Shown one piece after another: positions 1 through 8,528 of a stretch of 64,000 bases of DNA. Position 1 is the first letter of the stretch; the number at the start of each line of letters is the position of its first letter. The notes under the pieces are model-generated. The model was not told the origin of the DNA, did no database searches, and saw nothing but the letters and a program-made list of their open reading frames with translations. This stretch comes from DASUHT01 sp038230835 (GTDB taxonomy: Bacteria; Actinomycetota; Thermoleophilia; Gaiellales; JAICJC01). The stretch is from assembly GCA_038230835.1 (NCBI GenBank), contig JBBRMM010000010.1, positions 1-64,000 on the forward strand. Reading direction: 5' to 3'. The position numbers and the translations under genes were made by a program.

Positions 1-113
1 ACTGGCGCCTCGAATACAACCACTACCGACCCCACCAATCCCTCAACTACCAAACCCCAGCCGAATACGCTCGCCGTTGGAGGACCGAAACCCAACCAGC
101 ACCCTCACAGTAG
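1..113 (+). CDS. IS3-family transposase, C-terminal end only (cut by window edge)
   Basis: Reading from base 3, the first 36 codons up to the TAG at 111-113 encode the end of a DDE integrase-core transposase. The segment EYNHYRPHQSLNYQTPAEYA is the characteristic C-terminal stretch of IS3/IS481-type transposases (NxxRPHxSLxxxTPxEY). The catalytic DDE residues lie outside the window, so activity cannot be judged. It is followed directly by a candidate right terminal repeat and by other mobile-element debris. Confidence 0.85.
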   Translation, partial: WRLEYNHYRPHQSLNYQTPAEYARRWRTETQPAPSQ

Positions 114-139
114 GTGGACCAGAAAATGGGGTCCTGTCA
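113..139 (+). repeat. candidate right terminal inverted repeat of the IS3-type element
   Basis: The bases just after the transposase stop read GGTGGACCAGAAAATGGGGT then CCTGTCA. On the opposite strand this begins TGACAGGACCCC, so the element would end in 5'-TG...CA-3', as IS3-family elements usually do, and within about 30 bp of the orfB stop. The left end is outside the window, so the inverted-repeat partner is not seen. The exact boundary is inference. Confidence 0.4.
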
Positions 140-787
140 CTTTCGCTGACGACCCACCAAAGCATCCCGCCGCCACCAGGGCAACAGCCCGGGATAAGCG
201 CGAACGCACGGGGCTTCATGCCACTAAAACTCTACCAGTGGGCGCGAAGTTTCCCGGTTTCGGGCTATTGCCAAAATATTGCCGATTCGCCCTTCCCGGC
301 TCAGGTGGCACGCCCACATTTGAATCTGGGCACCGTTGTGAGCCTGCCGTGACCATGCGGCTCAGAATCGAAGTGATCGCCCCTGCTGGACGCGACGGAG
401 AAGGCTCCGCGCGCTGCTCGTGACTCGGGGGCGGCCTACAGCGAGCGGCAGACCGACTCGGCGGTCAGTAATCGGTCGCGCCGAGTTTCTGGAATTGTGA
501 GAGACTCACACGCGGTGTTCCTGGGCTGTGGGCTTTACGGGCCACCAAGGGTCCGGCGAGCCGCTCGCGGAGGGGGGTGCGAGCGGCTCGCCTCGCAGCA
601 CCGCGACGGGTTGGGCCGAAAACGTCGCGGCAGTGAACCGTCGAATATAACAGATCGTGTGAGAGCGTTCTCAGGGCGCGCGCGCCGGCGACTCGGTTTA
701 GACCGCCCGGATCACCACGAGCCGCTCGTTTGGGTCGCGCTCACTACCGGCAAGGGCCCAGAATGCCCCGCCGGGAGTCGCTGGGGC
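140..787. other. no convincing gene; mobile-element debris
   Basis: No reading frame here has a recognisable domain. The short open frames look like random frames in GC-rich DNA. The only clear structure is a perfect 14-bp hairpin at 555-592. The stretch lies between an IS end and an integrase remnant, so it is probably decayed mobile DNA. Confidence 0.5.
555..592. repeat. perfect 14-bp stem-loop
   Basis: GGCGAGCCGCTCGC at 555-568 is the exact reverse complement of 579-592, with a 10-nt loop of mostly G. No T-run follows on either strand, so a simple intrinsic terminator is unlikely. It may be a recombination or replication hairpin left from a mobile element. Confidence 0.6.
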
Positions 788-1015
788 TTCTCCGCCCTCC
801 TCAGCCGGCGGTGCCTGCTTCGCCTTGGCGTCGGCGAGCTGGGGCTCTACGCGTTGTAGCTCATGCTCGCGACCACCGCCGCCCGTCGCGGCGAGATCGT
901 CGGCCTCAAGTGGGACGACGTCGACCTTGACCGCGGCACCGTCTCGATCCGGCGCGCACTCGTGCAGGCCGGAAGCCGCGTTAGAGCCTCATATCCGGAC
1001 TGGGTTTGGCTCTAG
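788..1015 (+). pseudogene. tyrosine recombinase (phage-type integrase) remnant
   Basis: The frame around 863-1015 encodes LATTAARRGEIVGLKWDDVD followed by LDRGTVSIRRALV. This is the start of the catalytic domain of phage/ICE integrases, including the first catalytic Arg in the (A/T)GxRRGE motif. The same frame just upstream reads ELGLYAL, the usual preceding helix, but it is interrupted by a TAG at 857-859. The similarity stops at about codon 40 after position 863, and the rest of the catalytic domain (HxxR, Tyr) is missing. It is therefore a broken, truncated gene. It lies next to tRNA-Gln, a typical integrase target. The upstream boundary of the remnant is uncertain. Confidence 0.75.
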
Positions 1016-1023
1016 AAGCGAGA

Positions 1024-1094
1024 CTGCGGGGCAGGGACTCGAACCCCGACTACCTGATCCAGAGTCAGGCGTCCTACCATTAGACGACCCCGCA
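1024..1094 (-). tRNA. tRNA-Gln (anticodon CTG)
   Basis: On the minus strand a complete cloverleaf can be drawn. It has a 7-bp acceptor stem TGCGGGG/CCCCGCA, a D-arm with TCTAATGGTAGGA, an anticodon stem CCTGA/TCAGG around loop CTCTGGA (anticodon CTG, reading CAG), and a T-arm with GGTTCGAGTCC. The length is 71 nt and the 3' CCA is not encoded. The 3' half faces an integrase remnant, so this gene was probably used as an attachment site. Confidence 0.95.
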
Positions 1095-1165
1095 AAGGGC
1101 GGCCGAAGGATACCAGAGGGGTTGGTGGCCGCGGCCGTCCGGTTATCGGCCGCCGGCGGGCGGTT

Positions 1166-2074
1166 CTACAGCCGAAACGACGGCAGCAGGCGCTTCTCGG
1201 TGTCGCCCTCGATGGTGGCGCGCACGTCAATGTGCTGCTCGAGGCCGGAGCCGTTCAGCTTGGACTTGAGCAGATTGTCGATCTGGTACAGGCCCGCCGA
1301 GTTGTTCATGACGATGTCGATCATCACCCGGCCCTCGGAGTGGGCGATCCGCACCTCCTCGATGGCGGCGGCGGAGAGCGAATGGATCGACACCCGGCCG
1401 GCCTCGAACGGGATCCGCGAGCGGCCCTTGGCCATGTCCAACGCGTCGGCGACGCGCACGATTCCGGCCTCCACCGAGAGCGGGCGGCCGTCGGAGCGGT
1501 GGCAGATGATCGTCTGCAGCACCTCGGCCTCGACGATCGTCTTCTCTGGCTCGTCGTAGATACCCTCGAGCAGCCGGGGCAGCCGGTCGGCGGCCAAAAA
1601 CAGGCTCATCTCCTCGTGCCCGGTTCGGTGGATGGCCATCCCCAGGCAGTGCGTCAGGCAGCCGAGTACGACCACCACCTCCGCATCCTCCTGGCGCATC
1701 CCGTAGTCGGTCACCATGCCCGGCTCGACACCCGCCCGGCGCAGCTCGCGCAGGAGCTTCAGCCCGATGTTGGTGACGATCTGGATGTGCACCCAGGAGT
1801 GGTCGTTGATCTGTAGACGGGTGACCGCGTTCACGTTCGCCGCATGCCACAGCGCCTTCAGCGAGGTATCGCGGTTGACCCGCTCGAGCACCTCTCGCAG
1901 CGAACGATTGCCGCGCGCCGGCAGTGTCACCCGCATGTCGCGCACCGCCTCGGTGGGCGTCATCCGGGCGCCTCGCTCGGCCCGCACGCTGACCGTCTTG
2001 CCCTCCTCGGGGAGGGCGTCGCTGGGCATCTCCTCGGAGTCGGGGACCTCAGCCGGATCGGCGTCGCTGCTCAC
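1166..2074 (-). CDS. HD-domain phosphohydrolase-like protein
   Basis: This 302-aa protein starts at GTG 2074. Residues about 80-230 show an HD-superfamily fold: a first-helix His pattern (NDHSWVH, residues 91-96), then LTHCLGMAIHR (140-150), then RVADALDMAKGR near 197. HD enzymes are metal-dependent phosphohydrolases of nucleotides or cyclic nucleotides. Where the family has the metal-binding His-Asp pair this protein has His142-Cys143, so its metal site may be altered or lost. The first 50 residues are acidic and look disordered. It is alone on its strand beside the tRNA, and no substrate can be assigned. Confidence 0.7.
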   Translation of the reverse strand: MSSDADPAEVPDSEEMPSDALPEEGKTVSVRAERGARMTPTEAVRDMRVTLPARGNRSLREVLERVNRDTSLKALWHAANVNAVTRLQINDHSWVHIQIVTNIGLKLLRELRRAGVEPGMVTDYGMRQEDAEVVVVLGCLTHCLGMAIHRTGHEEMSLFLAADRLPRLLEGIYDEPEKTIVEAEVLQTIICHRSDGRPLSVEAGIVRVADALDMAKGRSRIPFEAGRVSIHSLSAAAIEEVRIAHSEGRVMIDIVMNNSAGLYQIDNLLKSKLNGSGLEQHIDVRATIEGDTEKRLLPSFRL

Positions 2075-2113
2075 GGTGGTGCAGGCTACCGCACTCCGTG
2101 CGGCTGCCGGTGC

Positions 2114-3265
2114 TCACTTGCCGAGCGGCATCACGCGCCACCCGAAGGCGAACGCGTCGTGGTACCAGCCGGCGCCGGTGCCCATGTAGTCGAGCGTCAC
2201 TCCGGCGCCCGAGCCGTGGCTATTGATCGTCCAGCCGTTGCCGAGGTAGATCCCGGTGTGGTAGACCGTGTTCCAGGCGGTGGCCGCGCCGTCGGGAGCC
2301 GAGCTCCAAAACAGGATGTCACCCGGGTGCAGGCCGGTGCGCGGGATCCGCTTGGCCGCCGGGATGTGCGCCGCCATGTCGTACGTCGAGCGCCACTGCA
2401 CGGCGGCGTTTCCGCTCCAGCTGAGGTCGCCGACATGGTACGTCTGCATCTTCATCACCCACCACACGAAGCCCGAGCAGTCGAAGCCGCCCGCTGCCTG
2501 CGCGCCGTACGGCGAGTTGGTGGAGGGTGACTCGCCGCCCCACACATAGGGCGAGCCTGCGTAGCGCAGCGCGAACCCGAGCACGGCCCGCTTGAGCGGC
2601 GTCCACGGCGGCAGTGCGTGGCCAACCACCGCCTTCTGCTGCGCCGAGACGACTGCCCACGAGCTCAGATGGCCGAGCCTGTAGGCCTCCGCGGCCAGGT
2701 CGGCGCGGCGCAGCGTCTGCATCGGCCACTCCTCCCAGGCGTCCGCGCCCGCTGGCACGTCAACCCGTGCGCCGATCGCGCGCACGGTCTGCTCGACCCC
2801 GAACCCGATCGGCAGCGTCGGCCGCCAGCCGTCGGTGGTGTGCAGTTGCCCGATCATGGTTGCGACCTCGCGCAGGCCCATCACCCGCACCACGCCTCGG
2901 TCGAACTCCCACTGGGTGATCGTGTCGTCGGTGCCCTTGCCGGGGTCGATCCAGCCGGCGGCGACCGCCTGCTGGTACGGCGTCGCCGATACCGAAACCC
3001 CGTGGCGCAGGCGGTTCAACTGGGCCAGCACACGGCTTGCGGTGACTCGGCTCGCGTAGTGCGACGTCCCGAAGGTGGTCGTTCCGCGGGGAATCATCCA
3101 GCAGTTCCCCACCGACCACAGCACGGCGCCATGCGCCCAGAACGACGTCGGCACGTCGGTGAACGAGCGTACCGTGGAGCCCGCCGAGACGGCGGGGGAA
3201 GTAGCGAGCAGCGCGAGCATGCCCACCACGAGTGCGGAGAGACGACCCCTCATTACGGCACTCAT
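2114..3265 (-). CDS. secreted NlpC/P60 (C40) cell-wall hydrolase with SLH-like N-terminus
   Basis: This 383-aa protein begins with a Sec signal peptide (hydrophobic residues 9-22, ending around SPAVSA). Residues 35-200 contain repeated short segments such as FTDVPTSFWAHGAVLW, resembling S-layer-homology modules that bind the cell wall. The C-terminal 150 residues are an NlpC/P60 domain: PYVWGG at 239-244, catalytic Cys263 in FDCSGFVW, and His336 in YHTGIYLG, with His350 as a likely third residue. Members cut peptide cross-links of peptidoglycan. The start could also be the ATG at 3253, which would shorten the basic region. No operon partner is apparent. Confidence 0.85.
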   Translation of the reverse strand: MSAVMRGRLSALVVGMLALLATSPAVSAGSTVRSFTDVPTSFWAHGAVLWSVGNCWMIPRGTTTFGTSHYASRVTASRVLAQLNRLRHGVSVSATPYQQAVAAGWIDPGKGTDDTITQWEFDRGVVRVMGLREVATMIGQLHTTDGWRPTLPIGFGVEQTVRAIGARVDVPAGADAWEEWPMQTLRRADLAAEAYRLGHLSSWAVVSAQQKAVVGHALPPWTPLKRAVLGFALRYAGSPYVWGGESPSTNSPYGAQAAGGFDCSGFVWWVMKMQTYHVGDLSWSGNAAVQWRSTYDMAAHIPAAKRIPRTGLHPGDILFWSSAPDGAATAWNTVYHTGIYLGNGWTINSHGSGAGVTLDYMGTGAGWYHDAFAFGWRVMPLGK

Positions 3266-3341
3266 CGGCCTGATGGCCAGTGGGCTTTAGTGAATCGAAG
3301 TTATCGCAAGTGGAACCTCCACATAACTTATCAAGATGGCA

Positions 3342-5147
3342 TCACGCAACCGCTTCCACCCAGTCGTCGTACAGCGAGAAGTAGCGTCCTCTGGCTGCGA
3401 TCAGCTGTTCGTGCGTGCCCGCCTCGATCACCTGGCCGTACTCGAGCACCACGATCAGGTCGGCGTTGCGGATGGTGGACAGCCGGTGGGCGACCACGAA
3501 CGCGGTGCGGCCGGCGAGCAGCGTCGACAGCGCCTCTTCGATCCGCGCCTCGGTCGGGATGTCGACGCTGGAGGTGGCCTCGTCCAGGATCAGCACCCGG
3601 GGATCGGCCAGCAGCGCGCGAGCGAACGCCACCAGCTGGCGCTGGCCGATCGAAAGCCGGGCGCCGCGCTCCTGGATCTGGGTGTCGTACCCGTCCTGCA
3701 GATCGAGGATGAATTCGTGGGCGCCCACCGCGCGGGCGGCCGCCTGCACATCCTCGAGACTCGCCTCCGGGCGGCCGAAGGCGATGTTGTCGCGCACCGT
3801 GCCTGAGAACAGGAACCCCTCCTGGGGCACGATCCCCAGCTGGGATCGCAGCGACTCGACGGCGACGTCTCGCAGATCGTGGCCGTCGATCGTGATCGTG
3901 CCGCCGGTCGGGTCGTAGAAGCGGGCCAGCAGCTTCACCAGCGTCGATTTGCCGGCGCCTGTGTGGCCGACCAGGGCCACCGTGCGGCCGGCGGCCACCG
4001 TGAACGAGACGTGCCGCAGCACCTCTGTCCCGCCGGCGGCGTAGGCGAAGGTGACGTCGTCGAACACCACCTCGCCGGCGATCTGGGGCAGCTCGATCGC
4101 GTCCGGGCGGTCGATCATGGCCGGCTGGGTGTCCATCACGTCGAAGATCTTGTCCAGCGCCGCGGTGGCGGACAGGAACTGCTGGTAGAACTGCGACAGT
4201 TGCTGCACCGGGTCGAAGAAGTTGGCCAGAAGGCCGATGAACACGAACAGATCGCCGGGGCTCATCTGCCCGTTGAAGACCAGCACACCGCCGTAGCCGA
4301 GCACGACCGCGGTGGCCGCCGCCGACAGCAGGTCGACGTAGGGGAAGTACAGCGCCGCTGCGTTCACCGTCTGCACGTTGGCCGCCCGGTAGCTGTCGTT
4401 GACCTCGGTGAACCGGCGCAGGTTCGCCTGCTCTCGGCGGAAGGCCTGGACCACCCTCACCCCGGACAGGTCCTCCTGGAGCGCCGCGGTGACCTCGGCC
4501 AGCCGCTCCCGTGTGCGCCGGTACGCGCGCGCCGAGTAGTGGCGGAAGACGGCCGTCCCGATCGCCATGCCTGGGAACACCGTCAGCGTCGCCAGCGCCA
4601 GCCGCCAGTCGATCCACAGGAGCACCGCTGCCGAGCCGACCAGGGTGAGCGTGTTCTGGATCACCGTGGTGGGGCCGTCCGTGACCAGCGACTCGAGCGC
4701 CTCGATGTCGTTGGTGATGCGCGAGATGACGACGCCCGCTCGCGTACGCTCGAAGAAGCCCATCTCGAGCGTCTGCACGTGGGCGAACAGATCGCGCCGC
4801 AGGTCGGTCAGCATGCGCTCGCCCACCCAGCTGGTGAGGTAGCTCTGGGCGGATCCGAACAGCCAGTTGACGACCGCGACGGCGAGGTAAACCCCGACCC
4901 ACAGCTCAACCTGGCCGTAGTCGCCCGGCCGGATCCCGCGGTCGATCGCAAACTTCAGCAGCACCGGCCCGGCGATCGCAGTTGCCGTGGCCAGGAGCAG
5001 GGCGATCGCGGCCAGCGTGGCGCGCCGCCGGTGCGGCCAGGCGTAGGCGATCAGGGCCCGCACCCGGCGCGCGGTGCGCCGGAAGCCGAGCCCGCCGGCG
5101 GCGGAACCGCGGGCGTTGATATGGCTGCCGAAGCTGACGGCTCTCAC
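3342..5147 (-). CDS. ABC exporter half-transporter, catalytic-site subunit
   Basis: This 601-aa protein has six transmembrane helices (about residues 30-330) followed by one nucleotide-binding domain. The start is the GTG at 5147, which overlaps the upstream gene's stop as GTGA; a longer upstream frame is not coding. Walker A is GHTGAGKST (near 394) and Walker B is LILDEATSSVD (near 519) with the catalytic Glu intact. The signature is LSIGQ instead of LSGGQ. With its upstream partner it forms a heterodimeric type-IV ABC exporter of the BmrCD/TM287-288 type. The substrate is unknown; drugs or lipids are typical for the family. Confidence 0.9.
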   Translation of the reverse strand: MRAVSFGSHINARGSAAGGLGFRRTARRVRALIAYAWPHRRRATLAAIALLLATATAIAGPVLLKFAIDRGIRPGDYGQVELWVGVYLAVAVVNWLFGSAQSYLTSWVGERMLTDLRRDLFAHVQTLEMGFFERTRAGVVISRITNDIEALESLVTDGPTTVIQNTLTLVGSAAVLLWIDWRLALATLTVFPGMAIGTAVFRHYSARAYRRTRERLAEVTAALQEDLSGVRVVQAFRREQANLRRFTEVNDSYRAANVQTVNAAALYFPYVDLLSAAATAVVLGYGGVLVFNGQMSPGDLFVFIGLLANFFDPVQQLSQFYQQFLSATAALDKIFDVMDTQPAMIDRPDAIELPQIAGEVVFDDVTFAYAAGGTEVLRHVSFTVAAGRTVALVGHTGAGKSTLVKLLARFYDPTGGTITIDGHDLRDVAVESLRSQLGIVPQEGFLFSGTVRDNIAFGRPEASLEDVQAAARAVGAHEFILDLQDGYDTQIQERGARLSIGQRQLVAFARALLADPRVLILDEATSSVDIPTEARIEEALSTLLAGRTAFVVAHRLSTIRNADLIVVLEYGQVIEAGTHEQLIAARGRYFSLYDDWVEAVA

Positions 5148-6955
5148 GGCAGCCTCCCGCCCGAGGCGCGCACCGGTGGTTGGTCGCCGTCCTTTTCGAT
5201 CGGCGCGCCGTCGGGATCGAGTTGGACGAACGTGCGCTCGACCAGGCCGTGCTCGTGGATCTCGTGGTACACGGGGCTCGAGTCGAGCAGTTCGTCGTGC
5301 CGGCCCTGGGCGACGATCCGGCCATGGTCGAGCACCACCACGCTGTCGGCCATCGAGATGGTGGACAGGCGATGGGCGATGATCAGCGTCGTTCGTCCCT
5401 TCATGACTTCGCGCAGGGCGAGCTTGATCCGGGCCTCGGTGCTGGCGTCGACCGACGCCGTGGCGTCGTCCAGGATCAGCACCCGGGGGTTCATGAGCAG
5501 CGCTCGGGCGATCGCGATCCGCTGCCGCTGGCCGCCCGACAGGGACAGCCCTCGCTCGCCGACCCGGGTCTCGTAGCCGTCCGGCAGGTCGCTGATGAAC
5601 TCGTGGGCCTGGGCCTGCCGGGCGGAGGCGACGATCTGCTCGGGCGTCGCCCAGGCCGCGCCGTAGGCGATGTTCTCGGCCACGGTGGTCGAGAACAGGA
5701 ATGTGTCCTGGCTGACGATCCCGACCGCGGTGCGCAGCGATTCCAGGGTCACTTCGCGCACGTCGGCGCCGTCCAGCCGCACGCTGCCGGCGGTGACGTC
5801 GTAGAAACGGGGGATGAGCGTCGTCAGCGTGGTCTTGCCGCACCCGGTGGGTCCGATCAGGGCCACGGTCGAGCCGGCCGCGATGTCCAGGTCGATGCCG
5901 TGCAGCACCGGGCGGTCGGCGCTGTAGCCGAAGCTCACGCCCTGGAAGCTCACGTGGCCGGGCCCTGCGGGCAGGTCGCCGGCTCCGGGGAGTTCAAGGA
6001 TGTCGCGGTCGACGTCGAGCACCTCGAAGATCCGTTCACCGGAGGCAATCGCCCGCTGGTACTGGCCCACCCACATGCCGATCGAGCGCAGCGGCAGCGC
6101 GAGCAGCAGCAGGTAGCCGTTGACGGCGAAGAACGAGCCCAGGCTCAGCGTGTGGTGGACGACGTCGTAGCCACCGACCAGCAGCACGGCGGCGATGGCG
6201 ACGCTCGGCAGGGATGACATCATCGGCACGTAGCGGGCCTGGAGGGCAGCCGCCTCGATGGCCTTCGCAAAGACGCGTTCGGTGCCGGTGTCGAAGGTCT
6301 CGATCTGGCGCTGCTCCTGCGCGAACGCCTTCACGACCCGCACCCCGGAGATGTTCTCCTCGGCCAGGGTGGTCACGTCGGCAATCCGCTGCTGGACGTC
6401 CTTGAGGATCGGGTGGCTGGTGCGCGAGTAGCGGTAGGCCGACACCATCAGCAACGGCGACACGGCGAGGGCGATCAACGCCAGCTGCCAGCTGATCGCC
6501 ACCAGCGCGACGACCACGATCACGATCGTGATTGCGTTCTGGGAGAAGAAGATCAGGCCGTAGCCGAGGAAGAAGCGCACCGCCTGCAGGTCGACCGTTG
6601 CGCGTGACATCAGCTGCCCGGTCTGGTGGCGGTCGTAGAAGCTGTAGGAGAGCCGCTGGAGGTGCGAGTACATCGCGTTTCGCAGATCGAACTCGACCGC
6701 CAGCGAGAGCCGCCCGGCCAGCCACCGGCGGAACAGCATCAGCACCGCCTTGACCGCGCCGGCGGCGACGATCAGCGCCGCGAACACGTACAGCCGGGAG
6801 CGGTCGTGACCCTGCGGTGGCAGCGCGTCGATCACGCGCCCGGTCAGATACGGCACGGTCAGGCCGGCCGCCTGCGAGCCGATCGCGAGCAGGGCGGACG
6901 CGATCACCTGCCCCCGGTAGGGGCGCAGGAAGCCGAGCAGGCGCCGGAAGGTCAT
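5144..6955 (-). CDS. ABC exporter half-transporter, degenerate-site subunit
   Basis: This 603-aa protein has six membrane helices plus an ATPase domain, translationally coupled to the next gene by a 4-bp overlap. Walker A is GPTGCGKTT (near 367) and the signature is a canonical LSGGQRQR (near 472). Walker B reads LILDDATASVD, with Asp in place of the catalytic Glu. The defects of the two subunits complement each other: this Walker B and the partner's LSIGQ would form the inactive ATP site, while this LSGGQ and the partner's Glu would form the active one. That is the usual pattern of heterodimeric exporters. Location: cytoplasmic membrane. Confidence 0.9.
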   Translation of the reverse strand: MTFRRLLGFLRPYRGQVIASALLAIGSQAAGLTVPYLTGRVIDALPPQGHDRSRLYVFAALIVAAGAVKAVLMLFRRWLAGRLSLAVEFDLRNAMYSHLQRLSYSFYDRHQTGQLMSRATVDLQAVRFFLGYGLIFFSQNAITIVIVVVALVAISWQLALIALAVSPLLMVSAYRYSRTSHPILKDVQQRIADVTTLAEENISGVRVVKAFAQEQRQIETFDTGTERVFAKAIEAAALQARYVPMMSSLPSVAIAAVLLVGGYDVVHHTLSLGSFFAVNGYLLLLALPLRSIGMWVGQYQRAIASGERIFEVLDVDRDILELPGAGDLPAGPGHVSFQGVSFGYSADRPVLHGIDLDIAAGSTVALIGPTGCGKTTLTTLIPRFYDVTAGSVRLDGADVREVTLESLRTAVGIVSQDTFLFSTTVAENIAYGAAWATPEQIVASARQAQAHEFISDLPDGYETRVGERGLSLSGGQRQRIAIARALLMNPRVLILDDATASVDASTEARIKLALREVMKGRTTLIIAHRLSTISMADSVVVLDHGRIVAQGRHDELLDSSPVYHEIHEHGLVERTFVQLDPDGAPIEKDGDQPPVRASGGRLP

Positions 6956-7005
6956 GCCGGAAGGGTAGTGGAGCGCACCCGCCCGCCCGCGGATGTCAAC
7001 CGGGT

Positions 7006-7164
7006 CTATCGACTGCTACGCAGCTGGTGCAGCAGCACCGTGAACGACACGCCTTCGATCTGGGCCACGGCGAACAGGCCGCCGATCACCAGGATCGCGA
7101 CGATCGTCGCGCCGAAGCTGAGCTCGGAGGCAACAGTGCCTCGCTGGTCGGTGAAGAACCTCAC
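7006..7164 (-). CDS. small membrane protein with class-III-prepilin-like N-terminus
   Basis: This 52-aa open frame starts at GTG 7164, with AGGGGG about 7 nt upstream. The N-terminus reads RFFTDQRGTVASELSF and is followed by an 18-residue hydrophobic stretch (ATIVAILVIGGLFAVA). A basic N-terminus, a Gly, then Glu at the fifth position after it (G/TVASE) and a hydrophobic helix is the processing signature of Flp/TadE-type prepilins. The size also fits Flp pilins. It could equally be an unrelated single-span membrane peptide, because no tad genes are nearby. A prepilin peptidase gene occurs at 34.2 kb. Confidence 0.5.
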   Translation of the reverse strand: MRFFTDQRGTVASELSFGATIVAILVIGGLFAVAQIEGVSFTVLLHQLRSSR

Positions 7165-7264
7165 CTCGAACCCCCTGCAAAAGAGTTGACCCGGACAGGC
7201 GCATCCCCACGCGCCACAGTCCAGTTATCGACCGCGACCCTGTTGGTCGCAACCCCCGAAAGGG

Positions 7265-8005
7265 TCACTGGTCGGAGTCGCGGAGCCGTGAGCCGAGACC
7301 GGCAGCCTCGCTGCGCACCGCCTTGCGGCGCTCCCGGGCCTCGGGGTTGCGCTGCTCGATCGAGCCCGCCGGAGTCTCCTGCACGAGGCCGGTGAGCACC
7401 CGGCGGTCGTGCTCGTCCAGCTCGGTGATCTCGCAGCCCACCCGGAAACGGTCGTAGGGCGCCGGGTAGCAGCGGATCACGCGCGCCTCCATCTGCACCG
7501 GCTCGCCGCTCAGCCGGGTGCGCACGAGGAACATGTCCCCTTCGTCGAGCGGCATGGCGCACGTGAATGCGACGCCCGTCGCGGACACGTCGGCCAGCCG
7601 CACCTCGAGCTCGGTGTCACGCGGGTGCGAGCGGCAGAAGATGACCGTCGCGGTGGCCGGCTCGGCTGTCTGGATGCGGGCCGCGGTGCGCCGCATCTTG
7701 CGTCGGCGAACACCGCTCACGCCCACATGGGCGAGCGTCTCCGATCCGGAATGGAAGAAGGTCTCCAGCACCTCGAACTCCACTTCGTAGCCGCCCCGCG
7801 ACTCGTCGGTGATGCGCGCCAGCAGGTGCAGGTCCTTGCGCATCCGGTCGCGAGGGCCGAAGGTGTGGAGCACGCCCTCCTCGGTGTGTGAGACGGCGAG
7901 TGCGAAACTCCCGCCGTCCTCGGAGAGCACGTCGACCTTGCACGGCAGCGGAGGCAGCACGCCGAGGGCGAGGGTGAGCAGTTCTTCGGGATCGGGTTTA
8001 CTCAT
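7265..8005 (-). CDS. PilZ-domain (c-di-GMP-binding) protein
   Basis: This 246-aa protein starts at ATG 8005. The C-terminal half is a PilZ domain: an Arg-rich switch RRRKMRRTAAR around residues 100-110, then LADVSATGVAF at 137-147 carrying the D/N-x-S-x-x-G motif. The N-terminal half resembles the YcgR-N/PilZN beta-barrel. Both c-di-GMP motifs look intact, so binding is likely. Its neighbours carry prepilin-like N-termini, so a surface-structure role is possible but not shown. Confidence 0.85.
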   Translation of the reverse strand: MSKPDPEELLTLALGVLPPLPCKVDVLSEDGGSFALAVSHTEEGVLHTFGPRDRMRKDLHLLARITDESRGGYEVEFEVLETFFHSGSETLAHVGVSGVRRRKMRRTAARIQTAEPATATVIFCRSHPRDTELEVRLADVSATGVAFTCAMPLDEGDMFLVRTRLSGEPVQMEARVIRCYPAPYDRFRVGCEITELDEHDRRVLTGLVQETPAGSIEQRNPEARERRKAVRSEAAGLGSRLRDSDQ

Positions 8006-8094
8006 TGCAGTGATCAGGTGATCGGTCGAAGTATGACCCGGCTTGAAGAGCTTCGTGCGTCGCAGCGGCTGCCAGGGTGTAGCCTGGGGGGAGC

Positions 8095-8505
8095 ATGGGG
8101 TTCTCGGGTGACGTCTTCACCGTCGTCTTTCTCGCGCTGATCCTCAAACTTCCGCTGTTCGTTCTTGTGTGGGTATTGTGGCGGGCGTTTCGCAGCGCGG
8201 ACGCCGAGCGCCCGCCGGGCGACCCTCTGATCTCGAGGATCGCGCTGTGCGGGTACTGCGGTGCCCGCATCACCGTGGGCTATGACGCAGCCCTGCTGCA
8301 CGGGCAGGCGACCCACATCGCCGATCGTACCGGGGAGGCGACCTTCGATGTCGAGACTCGGCTGATCCGCGCCGCGGTCACCCAGCCGCACCATTTTGCC
8401 GGCGAGCCCGAGCACTGCCCCGACTGCGGCGAACGCACCGTGTGGGCGCCGATCGAGCCCATCGATCTTTCGGGCTATGCGGTGGCGCCGGGCCGGCCCC
8501 GCTGA
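8095..8505 (+). CDS. membrane-anchored zinc-ribbon protein, function unknown
   Basis: This 136-aa protein starts at ATG 8095 with a G-rich ribosome-binding site (GGGGGGAG) just upstream. It has one N-terminal transmembrane helix (about residues 8-28), then a cytoplasmic or external domain with two CxxC knuckles, CGYCG and CPDCG, which should bind one zinc ion. I recognise no family. It is divergent from the PilZ gene and convergent with the next gene. Confidence 0.6.
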   Translation: MGFSGDVFTVVFLALILKLPLFVLVWVLWRAFRSADAERPPGDPLISRIALCGYCGARITVGYDAALLHGQATHIADRTGEATFDVETRLIRAAVTQPHHFAGEPEHCPDCGERTVWAPIEPIDLSGYAVAPGRPR

Positions 8506-8528
8506 CTCGCCGCCGGTCCTGGAGCTTC

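Noticed and set aside
497..859. 120-codon plus-strand frame as an independent gene
   Set aside because: Only its last few residues match the integrase helix. The rest has no domain character, so it is treated as part of the decayed region.
3331..4902. Long minus-strand open frame of about 520 codons over the ABC transporter
   Set aside because: It is out of frame with the ABC gene, very Arg/Gly/Pro-rich and without domains. It is a shadow of the true gene at 3342-5147.
5148..5843. Upstream extension of the second ABC transporter frame
   Set aside because: The extension overlaps the coding frame of the first ABC subunit and is low-complexity. The GTG at 5147 with a GTGA overlap is the better start.
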